A stretch of DNA of 64,000 nt from the NCBI GenBank assembly GCA_036346375.1, contig CM070514.1, positions 13,730,463 to 13,794,462 on the forward strand, in the 5' to 3' direction. The notes beneath the pieces are model-generated. The model made no database searches. It saw only the letters and a program-made list of their open reading frames with translations, and was not told the origin of the DNA. Positions within the stretch are counted from its first letter, which is position 1. The number at the start of each line of letters is the position of its first letter. This DNA is from Guadua angustifolia. Taxonomy: Eukaryota > Streptophyta > Magnoliopsida > Poales > Poaceae. Positions 11,251 to 22,214 of this stretch are shown here, piece after piece. Both the position numbers and the translations under genes were made by a program.

Positions 11251-12600
11251 TTCTGGAGGACCCCGGAGGGGCTTCTCTTGTAGAGGTCTTCCCCGACCAG
11301 GACGAAGGATTTCACCCGCCAAGCGAGGCGCCGGGCCTCGGTGGGATCAGCGGGGAGCGATCCGTCAGTTAGTCGGTCGATGAAGGGCTTCCTCCAGTCG
11401 GGGTCGACGACCAGCACGCCGTGGCTTGATTCAGAAGGCTCTGACTTCGGACGCTCAGCAGTCGGAGTGGGCTCATGCTGAGGGTCGATCGAATGCTCAG
11501 AGGGAGAATCTGGTCGAACGGAGGGCTTGTAGAGGTCGAGCGAAGGTCCCGACGGGGTGGCCCCTAGTGGAAGCCGATTGGCGGTAATCGGCCTCCCATT
11601 GTAGCGGCGGTAGCTATGGTGGAGTTCGAAACCCTTGAACCTCTCCTCCAATTTGCGTACCTCTCGGCAGTATGCCGCCATACGGTCGTCACGAGGCTCG
11701 GATGCCTTCATGACTTGGTCGACGACAAGCTTGGAGTCGCCGTGTACGTAGAGCCGGCGCGCGCCGAGGTCGGCAGCGATCCGTAGACCGTTGACGAGTG
11801 CTTCGTACTCGGCGACGTTGTTGGTGGCGTCGAAGTGCAGCCGAATTGCATACTGGAGCTTATTTCCAAGCGGAGAGATGAGGACGATTCCAGCGCCTGC
11901 TCCGTTCTTGGTGTAGGACCCGTCGAAGTACATCGTCCAGTACTCGGGGTCTTCGGGCGCGGGTGGCGCCTGGGCTTCGGTCCACTCGGCGACGAAGTCG
12001 GCCAAGGCCTGCGACTTGATGGCCGTCCGAGGGACGTACGATATGTCGTGGCCATTGAGCTTGAGAGCCCATTTGGCTATTCTTCCAGAAGCGTCGCGGC
12101 TGCGAATGATCTCGCCGAGCGGCATGGAAGTTACCATGGAGATCGGATGCCGGTCGAAGTAGTGGACCAGCTTCCTCTTAGCGATGAGCACCGCGTAGAG
12201 CAGCTTCTGCACCTGAGGATACCGAGCCTTGGACTCAGAGAGTACCTCGCTGATGAAGTACACTGGCCGCTGCACCTTGAGTACGCGGCCTTCTTCGGCT
12301 CGCTCCACAACGAGCGCCGCACTGACAACTTGAGTCGTGGCGGCGATGTAGAGGAGGAGCGATTCTTCTGGCGTTGGAGCGACCAACACCGGGGGCGTGG
12401 TTAAGAAGGCCTTCAATCGATTAAGGGCTTCCTGCGCTTCCGGCATCCAGATAAAGTGGTCGGACTTCTTAAGCAGCTTGTAAAGCGGCATTACGTGCTC
12501 ATCGAGGCGGGAAACGAAATGGCTCAAGGCCGCAAGGCATCCCGTCAGCTTTTGGACCCCCTTTAGGTTGCTGATCGGACCCATCTTCATGATCGCGGCG
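11223..12600 (-). pseudogene. Element A: RT thumb, RNase H and second (archaeal-type) RNase H
   Basis: This 455-residue frame is the longest intact pol segment of element A. It starts at the RT connection (LTGCLAALSHFVSRL) and passes through the Ty3 RNase H (LLLYIAATTQVVSAALV, RPVYFISEVLSESKARY). It then enters a second RNase H of the type shared with cellular RNase HI-like proteins: YFDGSYTKNGAGAG, then NVAEYEALVNGL, then VHGDSKLVVDQV, giving the D, E and D metal ligands. Two RNase H domains are a hallmark of the Tat lineage. The frame ends at the approach to integrase. It overlaps the RT frame, so a frameshift lies near 12500-12600. Confidence 0.88.
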
Positions 12601-13330
12601 ATTTTCTCCGGTTAAGCCGATGCGCGCGAAGACGATGAAGCCGAAAGCTTTCCTTGGGGACCCGAAAACACATTTCTCGGGGTTGAGCTCGATCGCGAAA
12701 CCGGAGGTTCGCAAAGTCTCTTCTAAGTCGGCGACAAGGTTGTCAACTTTCTTAGTCTTGACGATAATGTCGTCAACGTACGCCTCGATGTTACGCCCGA
12801 TCTGGTCGTCAAAACACGTTTGCATACATCGCTGGTATGTAGCACCCACGTTTTTCAGACCGAACGGCATCGTTACGTAACAGAACGAGCTGAACGGAGT
12901 GATGAATGAAGTCGCGAGTTGATCGGACTCTTTCATCGCTATCTGGTGGTAGCCTGAGTAGGCGTCCAGGAAAGACAGGGATTCGCACCCTGCGGTGGAA
13001 TTGACAACTTGGTCGATGCGGGGCAATGGAAAAGGGTCCTTAGGACATGCCTTGTTGAGGCTCGTGTAATCAACGCACATTCTCCATTGTCCAGACTTCT
13101 TTTTCACCAGCACAGGGTTGGCCAGCCACTCGTGGTGACGGACCTCCTTTATGAACCCTGCAGCCAAAGCTTGGCGATTTGCTCGCCGATGATCTTGCGC
13201 CTTTCTTCGTCGAAAAGCGCAGCGCTGACGATCGGCCTTGGCGGGCGAATATTCAAGGTGCTCGGCGACTTCGAGGATACCCGGCATGTCGGAGGGTTTC
13301 CATGCAAAGGCATCCGATTGGCGGAGGAAG
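12600..13330 (-). pseudogene. Element A: reverse transcriptase
   Basis: Clear RT blocks are present: KKKSGQWRMCVDYTSLNKA, DPFPLPRIDQVV, FLDAYSGYHQI, CYVTMPFGLKN and the active-site YVDDIIVK. The part before about 13160 is in another frame, as is the segment after the frame leaves at about 12600. The catalytic residues themselves are intact. It lies between protease (upstream) and RNase H (downstream). Confidence 0.9.
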
Positions 13331-13612
13331 TCGGCGCGCCTTCCTATTTGGCGGGGAGCGTGGCTCCGACGCACACGGTCTTGGTCGGATCTTCGGGATT
13401 GACCACGACCTCCTTCGTATCCTCGGCGGACTTGAAGGATCTGGACCCCGACTTGCTGGAGTCGGGGGCGGACTCTGAGGTCTCCTTCCGGAGATTCTCG
13501 AGCTCGGCGGACGCGATGATCGCCGATGCCAACTCGCAACTGCTTTGCTCGCAGTTGTAAGCGAGCTGAAAGGACGCGGCCACGGTGATGACTCCCCGCG
13601 GCCCCGGCATCT

Positions 13613-14090
13613 TCAGCTTGAGGTAAGTATAGTTGGGGATCGCCATGAATTTGGCGTAACACGCCTCCCCATTATAGCGTGATAGGAGCTAGGAAACCCC
13701 ACGACCTCGAAGGTGAGGGTCTCGGTGTGGAAGTTAGCCTGGTTCCCAAAGGTTGCGGGCAAATCGATCTGCCCGAGCGGATGGGCTTGTAGACCAGGGA
13801 CGATGCCGTGGAAAGGCGCCTTGCTCGGCCGGAGGCTTGAGCGAGGGATTCCCAGGGCATCGAAGGTCTCAACATACAGGATGTTGAGACTGCTGCCGCC
13901 ATCCATAAGCACCTTGGAGAGGCGCTTCGTCCCCATAATGGGGGCCACGACTAGAGGGTATCTTCCCGGGTGCGGGACGTGATCGGGGTGATCAGTCCAG
14001 TCGAAGGTGATCGACGACTCCGACCACCGAAGATACTTGGGCACAGCGGAAGCCTTGTGGTGGACTTCGGGAAGGCAAGCTCTGGCGGCG
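13613..14090 (-). pseudogene. Element A: aspartic protease
   Basis: The active-site loop is VLMDGGSSLNILY, the DGGSS variant typical of Tat-type elements. It is followed by LGIPRSSLRPS, HPLGQIDLPATFG and FEVVGFPSSYHAIMGR. The aspartate is present. The frame overlaps the end of gag and changes frame again before RT (around 13350-13650). Confidence 0.85.
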
Positions 14091-15953
14091 TTTGTCGGCG
14101 TGCTTCGTCGGTCCGCCAAAGATCATGAGGCAGCCATCGGGTTCCGGGAACTCTTCGGCCGCTTCCTTGGGCTTGGCATCTGGTGCCGAGTCGCGCTTCT
14201 TCCCTTTACCCCGTGCGGAGGTTCCGGAGATGAAACGCTTCAGGGTTTCGCAGTCCCTGTACTTGTGCTTGACGGGGTACCCATGATGCAGACATGGGCT
14301 GTCCATCAATTTTTCGAAATGGTTGGGGTCTGGCGCTTTCTTTGCTTGGCGGGGCGATGGTGCCGACCACAGGCCCTCATGACCTGCTTTCCTTCCGCTT
14401 CTTTTGTCGTGGCGGTCGAGGTAACACCGTCGGGGCGGCCTCTCGCAGCCTTCCCTTATCGAAGATAGCCCCAACGGCCTCCTCGCCGGGGGCGTGGTTG
14501 GTGGCGATGTCGAAAGCTCCTTGGTGGTCTGGGCTTGGCGCAGCCAACATGCACCGAGCTTTTCGGCGAGGTGCGTAGATGAACGCCCGACAACATCGGC
14601 ATCGCGATGTCGGGAGCTCGTTACATTGTTGGGAGAATCGCGGATGTAATCTGGAGATTCCCATTGCTTGCGACTTTGAGATCCCAGAGTTCCGGGGCAT
14701 TTGTAAGTGCCCTGGAAGTTACCGACAAAGATGCTCTTTAGGTCGGCCCAGCTCTGGATGGTGTTCGTGGGTAAATACTCGAGCCATGCTCGGGCAGAAT
14801 TCACGAGGTAGATGGGGAGGTACTGGATGACGAAGAGATCGTCCTGGCGCCTCCGCCATCATGCGAGCCGGAAGTCTTCTAACCAGACACTGGGGTTCGT
14901 GGCCCTAGTGTACTTGGTTATGTTGGTGGGGGCCCGGAATCTGGCGGGGAAGTCCGCGCGATGGATTTCGACCCAACGCCCCGCCCCCGTCGGGGCTCAA
15001 GCTGCTGGCGGCAGCAGCCATCCGTCCGCAGCCCGAGTGGATCGCCCGCCATCCGCCTTCTTCCAGCTAGATCTGCCCATGACGTCGCGACTTTCGCCGG
15101 GTATTGCGACCGGGTGCGGGAGGCTGGGGCTGCTCGGGGTGGCCTGTCGGCGTTAGCCCTGGCGGTCCCGGCAAGGCAGCTAGGTGATGGAGGAGGCCCC
15201 GGCGGAAGGAGCGGCGGGCTGCACATCTTTGGATCGCGAAGACATTCTACCACCCGGAGGTTCGGTAGGTGGCCTTGGCCCTGGGTCCTCTGGCTCGGGA
15301 ATGCCGCGGCGACATTGCGCTGTGGTGACATTCGCCGCACGAGAAAATCACGGAGGTCGTGCGATCCCTCGACCATTCTTGTTGAACTGTCGCGCCGCCT
15401 GTGAGTCTGCACGTGAAGACCTAGGCTTGCTTTGCTCCAGGTCGGCCTGGAGCTTGACAAGCTCAGCCTCTTGAGCCTCCAGCTGCTCGCGTTGCCGCTA
15501 GAGCTCCGTGCGACGGGCCTAGAGGGCCTCGGCGCGCTCACGTTGGATCTCCGCCTCCCGCGCCTTAGCGCGCCGGGCGGCGGTTCCCAGGCTGACGGAG
15601 GTGGTGGCCGGGGCGTCCGGCCCCACCATGTTGCACTCGCGAGGGTACAATGCATTGGAGGTGTGCTCCGCGTCTGAGCCGGCTGGGGGTGATGCCATCA
15701 TGCACGTAGGCTCGCATGGGCCGTTACTCGAGGTAGCGTGGCGGTGGACGGACTCCCCCCTTGGGGCCCCCGCAAGGTCCCCAAGCCGGAGGTCACCGAG
15801 AGTGTGGGCGATGAAGTCCAGGCTCGAGGTGGGCGCTCGTGCCTGGAAAGTGGCGGGGATGAGTACGAACTCCCCAGGGATGGTGGCAAGTCGAGGAGCC
15901 AAAGGATCCGGCCCACAGGGCCTTGAGCCGTCGTCGTTGGTGAAGAAAGCCAT
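14080..15953 (-). pseudogene. Element A: gag with N-terminal coiled coil and zinc-binding motif
   Basis: The likely start is the ATG at 15953 (MAFFTNDDGSRPCG), not the longer open frame above it, which lacks an ATG. A coiled coil (AREAEIQRERAEAL, then QREQLEAQEAELVKLQADLE) follows at about 15420-15570, with two TAG codons inside. The capsid core is at about 14690-14800 (ARAWLEYLPTNTIQSWADLK, IFVGNFQGTY). A knuckle-like CLHHGYPVKHKYRDC of C-x2-H-x5-H-x4-C form lies near 14240-14290, and the end GCLMIFGGP near 14110. At least three frames are used. Confidence 0.82.
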
Positions 15954-16001
15954 CGAGGAGGGAGATGGGAATCTGGAGATCACAATGGTGATGCGCGAAA
16001 G

Positions 16002-16020
16002 CCCCTACCTGGCGCGCCAA
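16002..16020 (-). other. Primer binding site of element A
   Basis: On the minus strand TTGGCGCGCCAGGTAGGGG starts one base after the LTR end ...CACCGACA. The same site, more or less mutated, follows the 5' LTRs of elements C (23239) and E (39463). Confidence 0.88.
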
Positions 16021-16021
16021 C

Positions 16022-17104
16022 TGTCGGTGTTTCGTATAACCGGCCATAAATTTGTAAATATAGGGGGTTGCGCGTCCCCTCTCCTCGAATAGTTAGACCA
16101 AAGAAGTCCCAAATTTATACTGATTCGTGCTGAACGTCCCTACTTCCAGTTCGTGGTGGCGGTTTGTATTGCCTTGGACGTTGAAGGTAAACAGAGGTTA
16201 CAAAGGGAGGCTAAGGACACGCCCTTAGCACTCGCTCGGAGGGAAGAAATCGGGAGGACTTTCCTAAGCCAAGCGCCGACCTGGGTCGGGGAACTCAGGG
16301 CAAGCCAAGCGGAGGTGAATGAACGCGCGTGGGTGCGTGTGAAGGAAAAAATCTATCCCCCTCTCCGAGAGCCCTGCCTCCCTTTATATAGGAGGAGGGG
16401 GCAGGTTACATGAGGAATTGAAAAAGAGGTAGGGGTACGCTACGTCTGGGCATCCTGGTCTTCGGTCATGATGACTGGCAGGCTCCTGCGCTTCCCATAC
16501 GGGGTTGGTAGACACAACGGGCGGCGCCCTTTTCGGAGGGCACGCACCTGCCTTCTGAGCGTCTGTCAGATGTTGACGTCTTGAGAAGACGGGTGCTTTA
16601 GCTGAAGCCGCCCTCTGGTTGCCTTGGGAAGGAACCATCCGCCTCAATATAGCTGTTATGTCCATGCGGCAGGTGACCTGCGGTGTAGACTGCTAACGTG
16701 GCAGAGACCGCGGGGCTGAGGCTTGCGAGGACCCTGGTCGGGGTCCTGGTTAGAGCCCGCGGAGGCACTTGACGCAGGGACGGGTCGGAGTAGGAGCCTG
16801 CGGAGGCGTCAGCCCTGGACCGGTCGGGTGGTGGGCGCCTAATCCGAGGTTCGGCGAGGAAGCGAAAGCAGTGATTCTTTGAGATCTAGGGGACCTTTGA
16901 TGAGGATCACGGTCCAATGCGGCCCATTTGGCATCACATTCAATGTCGTGATACCTCCCTTGATGAGGGACGAGGGCCATGGCGCCATCATCTTAGGGTT
17001 TCGTCTTGTTGTCGGCTGGACTCGAGCCTAGATAACTTCGGGGAATCGATCTTCAAATAGATGTATACTTTGCTGCGGGGTACCCCTGGTATGGGTATTC
17101 GTCA
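16022..17104 (-). repeat. 5' LTR of element A
   Basis: On the plus strand it starts TGTCGGTGTTTCG, so the minus-strand LTR ends CGAAACACCGACA, and it extends to GGGTATTCGTCA at about 17104. That outer boundary is inferred from TG/CA ends and similarity to the start of the element E LTR (TGACGGATAC). Length is about 1.08 kb. A TATA box on the minus strand and the adjacent primer binding site fix the orientation. No partner LTR is in the window. Confidence 0.75.
16383..16390 (-). promoter_or_regulatory. TATA box in the LTR of element A
   Basis: TATATAAA on the minus strand, followed by GC-rich sequence, about 360 bp before the LTR end. It divides a U3 of about 700 bp from R/U5. Confidence 0.7.
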
Positions 17105-18540
17105 CATACATAACGGAAATAAGATAAAAGACATTATATACTAAATATTACTAGTTGAATGACCTTATGGTCAACTTACTTAACAATGCCTCACAAGGCT
17201 GAACAACAAATTGAACTGCAGCGGAAATTAAGACGTAGATAACCCCTCAGTATACCACAGGAAAATGACAAGGCTCGCACCCTAAACATTCGTCCCTTCA
17301 TGGTACACCTTCTTCAGCACTGGTGATGTTGTAGGCAAGGGTGAGTACATAAAGCACTCAACAAGTTGTGCACAGAATGCAATTCTCTCTAAAAATCAAA
17401 TAAAATTCACCAATAGATAGATCTCAATTTTACAAATTTTTAGAAATTTGAATCACCTCAATCGGAGTTCGTATGAGGGAGAACGAGCTCTCGGAAGATT
17501 CAAAATCCTAAAAATGCAGAAAATTGGAAAATCAATAATATTCCGAATTATTTTTATAAAGGAAAATAGAATTATTGCGTCATCAGTGTGCCACACGGCA
17601 ACACCCGATTGGTTGAGCTAAGGCGCGTCGGATTCCCATCGGACGGCCACGGATCGAGGCGATGTGGCGCAACGGCGGCCTTTCGATCGACATCCAACGA
17701 CTCATGGACTTCAGCCGAGAGGGCACGACATGGACGAATAAGGCTCACACGATTAGATCTAATGGTTCATGATTGAAGATGGCGATTGCTGTTACCTCCG
17801 CTACGTGGCTTGATCCGGTGCGCACACGGTCGATCGGACGGTGGCTACTTACCCGAGCAATGCACTGCACACTCTCGCGACGTGGCTCGATCTCAGCGGT
17901 CCAAGGCTAATCCAACGGCTGCCGATATTCGAACTCAGTGATGAAGATGCGGCAGCGTAAGGCTGCCGGAGCTGGGGAAGATGACCCGCGAATGCAGCGT
18001 TCGCGGCGATTCGGCGATGAAGAAGTGGTGGCTCGGATCCGTCTTGTTACGGCAAACACGAGTAGGGCGAACACCGCGTTGACAGCAGCGGCGGCGCAAA
18101 CCGAAGAAACAACGCGGCGGCACGGTCTTGAACTTCGGCGAGCTCGCAAACTTCCGTGGCGGCTTCTCCGGCGACGGCGCAAGAACGTAAAGATGCGGCA
18201 GAGGACGAGGAACCTCGGAAGGGGCTCCAGGGTCCTTAAATACCCAGCACGGGTGCGGAAATTTGGAAACCGTGGCGGCAGCGGTGTTCAGGATGGACAC
18301 GGCGGCGACACACGAATTTGAATCGGAGACGACAACCCTCAGCCGTCCGATCAGCGATCAAGGGATGCGATGCGCTAGGTTTCCTATTTGGTCTTGATGG
18401 ACGAAGGGCCGCACGATTTAGATCCAACGGCGACGACTTATTAGGTTTCCGAATCGGTATCGTGTAATGAAGATCGCGCGATGAAGATCCAACGGTTCAC
18501 GTACGTTAAGGTTTCAGCTGGCGACGCGACTTGATGAAGT
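17105..18540 (-). repeat. Possible chromovirus LTR remnant; no gene seen
   Basis: There is no partner and no coding sequence. The block at 17130-17420 resembles grass Tekay-type LTR sequence read on the minus strand (inference from general familiarity, not from a pair in this window). The short motif ATCCAACGGC/T or its complement recurs at about 17690, 17910, 18424, 18486 and 18541. Frames on both strands at 17900-18320 overlap each other and look spurious. Confidence 0.3.
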
Positions 18541-18543
18541 CCG

Positions 18544-18947
18544 TTGGATCTTGATCCAACGGCGTGCGTTAATCCCTCCGAAAATCAACGCCCGGTTGGG
18601 CTGAATCTCGCGTGCACGGTAGTGGGCTTTGATGAGGACATCACTTCCATGGATATAACCACATCTACACATCAATTTGAACCCGCTGCTATTATACAAG
18701 GACCGGTTACTCGAGCTCGCGCACGATAGTTTAATCATCAGGTGAATGCGCTCCTAAGCTTCCTCATTAGTGATAATATGAATGGGATGCTATTTAATAC
18801 TTGTGATGATTTGATTGTACTTAGGAATAATAGAGAAGGACCCTCATATACCAAAATTGGGCCAAAGATTAAGTTCAAGTCAGATTGGGAATTGAAGTTC
18901 AAGTTCGAGTCCAGTTCGGTCTCACCAACAGCGCTGACTTTGAAAGG
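18544..18947 (+). pseudogene. C-terminal tail of a Ty3 gag-pol polyprotein
   Basis: The frame reads EDITSMDITTSTHQFEPAAI, then QGPVTRARAR, a TAG codon, then FNHQVNALLSFL. This is the tail found at the end of many grass Ty3 polyproteins (GP(I/M)TRARAR(Q)). The TAG stands where Gln is usual, as expected from a C-to-T change. The rest of pol is absent upstream. A MITE at 18948 interrupts the 3' side. Confidence 0.6.
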
Positions 18948-19091
18948 GGAGATTTCAGAATATGACACTCTTTAAAATTCACATTTCAGGATTTGACACT
19001 CTGGCCCACAGTCATTGACTCAGATGGCCCCATATGTCATACATACAGCCAAAGAGGCACACGAATTGAGTGTCATATTCTGAAATAATCC
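18948..19091. mobile_element. 144-bp MITE, probably Mutator-like
   Basis: The ends are inverted repeats: left GGAGATTTCAGAATATGACA and, complemented from the right, GGATTATTTCAGAATATGAC, extending to CACTC on both sides (about 24 bp, 3-4 mismatches). The flanks are an exact 10-bp duplication, CTTTGAAAGG, at 18938-18947 and 19092-19101. A 9-10 bp duplication with G-rich ends suits the Mutator superfamily. It has no coding capacity and sits in the Ty3 tail. Confidence 0.85.
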
Positions 19092-19101
19092 CTTTGAAAG
19101 G

Positions 19102-20058
19102 CCATAACTTTTGATTTCGGAGGCTTCTGGAGGTCTATGAGTACACGTTTGAAAGATCTCGGAGTCTACTTTCCAAAGGATCTGGTATCACCTCAAAACT
19201 CTTTCAGATGCGTCCGAAAACTGCCAAAAACCACACGTTACTTTTCCAGTCCGAGTCAAACTCTAGTCCAAGGTGATTTTAAACTTTATGGAAAGCTTAT
19301 CTAGAGGGTCACAACTTTCATCCACGTTGAAGATCTAAGAAACCATAAATATTTCCTGGGAACAATAAAAATCCAATGTAATGCACAAGCCTAAAATCTA
19401 ATTTCTCGAAATCTCTAACATATACTTTATCAAGAGCATGACTGTAGGCTAGCAAATGATAAATACATGAACTTTAATAATTTGCAAATTTTAGCCACGT
19501 GCTACAAAGATTTAGTGCATGAGCTTCGACTATTTGTAGAACACATTCGCAAATAATAGCTTCATGCAATGAACAGCTAGCGCAAGCTGAATTGATGTAT
19601 AACATATGGTGAGACTCAATTTATAAGATAAGACCGCTCTTAATAGTACAACAACCTACACTAGTAATTTGGTCTCCCAACCAAACATTGAGACCAGTAA
19701 AAGACTAGAAACATATCCTTAGCCTATGCTAGTCACAACTTTGCTTTGTGCATCCACTTGATGATAATCATGTTATCTTCTAGTCTAAGTTCTTTTCTTG
19801 TTCATCAACACATGATGAACTAAGGTTCAAAATCCCTTTGAAATTTCAGAAATTTTGGCTAAAATTTTGTATTTTGGTTGGGGACAAGATTCTAAATCTT
19901 GATAAAATAAAAAATTTGAAAAAAAATTCAAATTGCTACAGTGATTTTTAGGTTTTTGACCAAAATTCATATGTTTTTTGACTGGATTTCAAGTGTTTTG
20001 GACTGGATTTGGGACAATACCTCTCAAGAATGTATAGAAGCAATACATGTAATCAGCT
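19102..20058. other. AT-rich DNA without a recognisable gene
   Basis: Only short frames are present. The first ~280 bp after the MITE may continue the Ty3 3' region. Nothing could be assigned further on. Weak inverted ends near 19434 and 19640 were not convincing. Confidence 0.5.
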
Positions 20059-20570
20059 AGGCTTTTATTAGGATAGTAGCACAACCAGAATTTTTGAAAG
20101 TCCTAGGCTTGATCATCATCTTAAAATTTTATGACAATGTTAATGTGTCAATACTATCCACAAAAATTTTCAGAATTTTCTAATGTGGTTTGCACCATTT
20201 GTCATTCAGTTGAAATTTGCTTGTAAGGCTTTTATTAGCAAAGTAGAAATTTTAGAATTTTTTAAAAATTCTTTAGGATTGATCATTATCTAAAACTTTT
20301 ATGGGAATATTTATGTTGCATCAAGAGCACCCAAAAAAATTTCTAAAATTTTCTAATTGGTTTGAACTATTTTTTATTTAGTTAAAATTTGTAGATAAGG
20401 CTTTTATTAGGACAGTAGCACTATCATATTTTTTAAAAATTCCCTTAGATCTGATCATCATTTGACAATTTTATGGAATTTAGTGATGCATCAGGACCAT
20501 CAATTTTTTTTTCAAAATTATCTAATGTGGTTTGAACTATTTTTCATTTGGTTGGATTTTGCTGAGATTT
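20059..20570. repeat. Tandem repeat, about 170-bp unit, three copies
   Basis: AGGCTTTTATTAG begins units at 20059, 20226 and 20398 (spacing 167 and 172). Each unit continues with a variant of AGTAGCAC, GATCATCAT, TTTTATG and TCTAATGTGGTTTG in the same order. Directly after it, CAGCATTTTAGGCCAAAATT is duplicated at 20571-20610. The DNA is AT-rich and non-coding. Confidence 0.75.
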
Positions 20571-20612
20571 CAGCATTTTAGGCCAAAATTTCAGCATTTT
20601 AGGCCAAAATTT

Positions 20613-21360
20613 TGAGATTTTTGGCATAAATATAAAAAAAACCTGGTTTAAAAATATCCAGATTTCAAATTTTAGTTTTGGTTTTCATCTAGATTTCATC
20701 CAAAATTTCTAAATCTTGTTGAAACTTTTTATTTTGGCCGCCTTGAGATATGATCTAATACTGAAATTTGAAACCTTGTGATGATCTACCTTTACTTCGG
20801 GATCTTATCTTGACTCTCATTAACACATGATGGCAAACTTCATCCCGAACCTTTACTTGATGACTATCAACATATCATGTCATGCAAAGTTTTCATCATC
20901 ACTGGGTTTAACCTATTTAACCAACTCATAAAAAATATTAGTCCAATAGATCCAGATGTCATTAATCACGAAAGCACACCATTAACACATAATAGAGGCC
21001 CTAAATCCTTTAATCTCCCTCTTTGGTGATTGATAACAACCTAATTGCAAATAATTGAATTTAGATCAACATGAGTATATTACAACTATAAAAGCTTCAT
21101 ATACTCAAAGGATGTGTTTCAAAGTAAAAATCCTCGATATATGTGGGAAAAAATAATGAGATCAATACTAATAAAACTTCAAGATACTGAATGAACTCCC
21201 TCTAAATGTGTTCATACATATATATGAATTGGAAACAATATGCACATATCCGTGTTGAAACTTTTGTGGAGTTCACCCTATATTTTGAATCTAAGGAATG
21301 CATCAATATATAATATTATGATATCAGATGCATACCTCTGATATTTCCATCTTTCCACCC
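20613..21360 (-). other. AT-rich; possible copia LTR/polypurine junction on the minus strand
   Basis: Read on the minus strand, GTTATCAATCACCAAAGAGG, GGAGATTAAAGG and a following GTGATTAATGACATC near 20940-21050 resemble the polypurine tract and LTR start of SIRE-type copia elements. No coding sequence of such an element is recognisable on the right, so this is only a hint. Otherwise no gene is seen. Confidence 0.3.
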
Positions 21361-22214
21361 AAATAAGACTAATCAATATCATACTCAAAAAATAAGTTAG
21401 TCTCATTTTGATTTGTGGATTCAGTCTCATATTTAGATTTGTCATTAACATCCAAAACCAATTTAATGGTGCCTAAACTTACACTCCCACTAACCCATCT
21501 ATTGTCACATTGCATCTCTTCTCCTTGTCCTCTTTTGTGCGTCTCCAATGAGGTAGAATACCTAAACTCCATGCCTATTGCTCTGTCTCGCCATACCCGT
21601 AAGAACTCGTGAGCTCTCATCGAGTTGCTCATTCATGCTTAAGCTCTAGTTCCCATATCACTGTCTTCTCAGCTAGCCACTCATTTCTTTTTCACAAAAA
21701 CCCAAGCTCCACATACTCTAATTTAATAGAAACAAGAGCGTCACCCACAACAAAAGTGAGCATGCCACCACGCCATTGTCGTCGTAGTGAGCTTCCTTAC
21801 ACGACATCTATGTCATTATCTTCCTTGAGTTGCACCCTTACCGCTCCTATTCTTAATGTCACAGTTGGAACCAAGGGAAGCTGCATCGCCATTGTCTTCC
21901 TCACCTATGACAAATGCGCCGAAACCAAGCCATCGTGATTAGCCTTTTCGGTAAGGTCCTTCCCTTTGTTTTCGTGTCACATCATGTTCTACCATCTACT
22001 TTTGCTAACCTCTCACTTAATCTCATAGGATCGATAGTGAATCCTTGTCAGCACACTTTTCCTCTATTTTCAACAGCCAATTCTTACTATTTTGGTGAGC
22101 CCCTTATCAAATTCTTGCATCCAAGCCATATTAAGCATGCATACAAGCTTATGTAAGTCCCCTTGTAGCTTCTTCTTTTGTTGAGGTAGCTACCGTCATG
22201 TGTCCCTTTGGTAC
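21361..22214. other. Unassigned stretch; no supported gene
   Basis: Frames of up to 109 residues (for example 21609-21938, plus strand) are Ser/Thr-rich, have no recognisable domain and begin without context. I see neither a promoter nor splice signals that would support a gene. Confidence 0.4.

Larger units (their letters stand above)
1..17104 (-). mobile_element. Element A: Tat-lineage Ty3 LTR retrotransposon, interrupted and truncated
   Basis: Read on the minus strand, a 5' LTR (17104 to 16022), a primer binding site, gag with a coiled coil, protease, RT, two RNase H domains and the start of integrase follow in Ty3 order down to 10857. There the element is cut. On the far side of the nested chromovirus B, 1-1997 carries a spacer related to the post-pol spacer of element E and a gene on the opposite strand. 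Such an antisense gene between pol and the 3' LTR is known for grass Tat-type elements, as is the second RNase H. That 1-1997 belongs to the same copy as 10857-17104 is an inference from matching orientation and layout; the 3' LTR lies outside the window. Confidence 0.7.

Noticed and set aside
11835..12404. 189-residue plus-strand ORF
   Set aside because: It is the reverse complement of the RNase H domains of element A.
17900..18330. Overlapping 90-127 residue ORFs on both strands
   Set aside because: Arg/Ser-rich frames on opposite strands of the same GC-rich DNA, no homology recognised, no start context.
19434..19645. Possible second MITE with AAGAGC ends
   Set aside because: Inverted ends match only over about 6-8 bases and no target duplication is evident.
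21609..21938. 109-residue ORF as a possible host gene exon
   Set aside because: No recognisable domain, no splice or promoter context, Ser/Thr-rich composition typical of chance frames.
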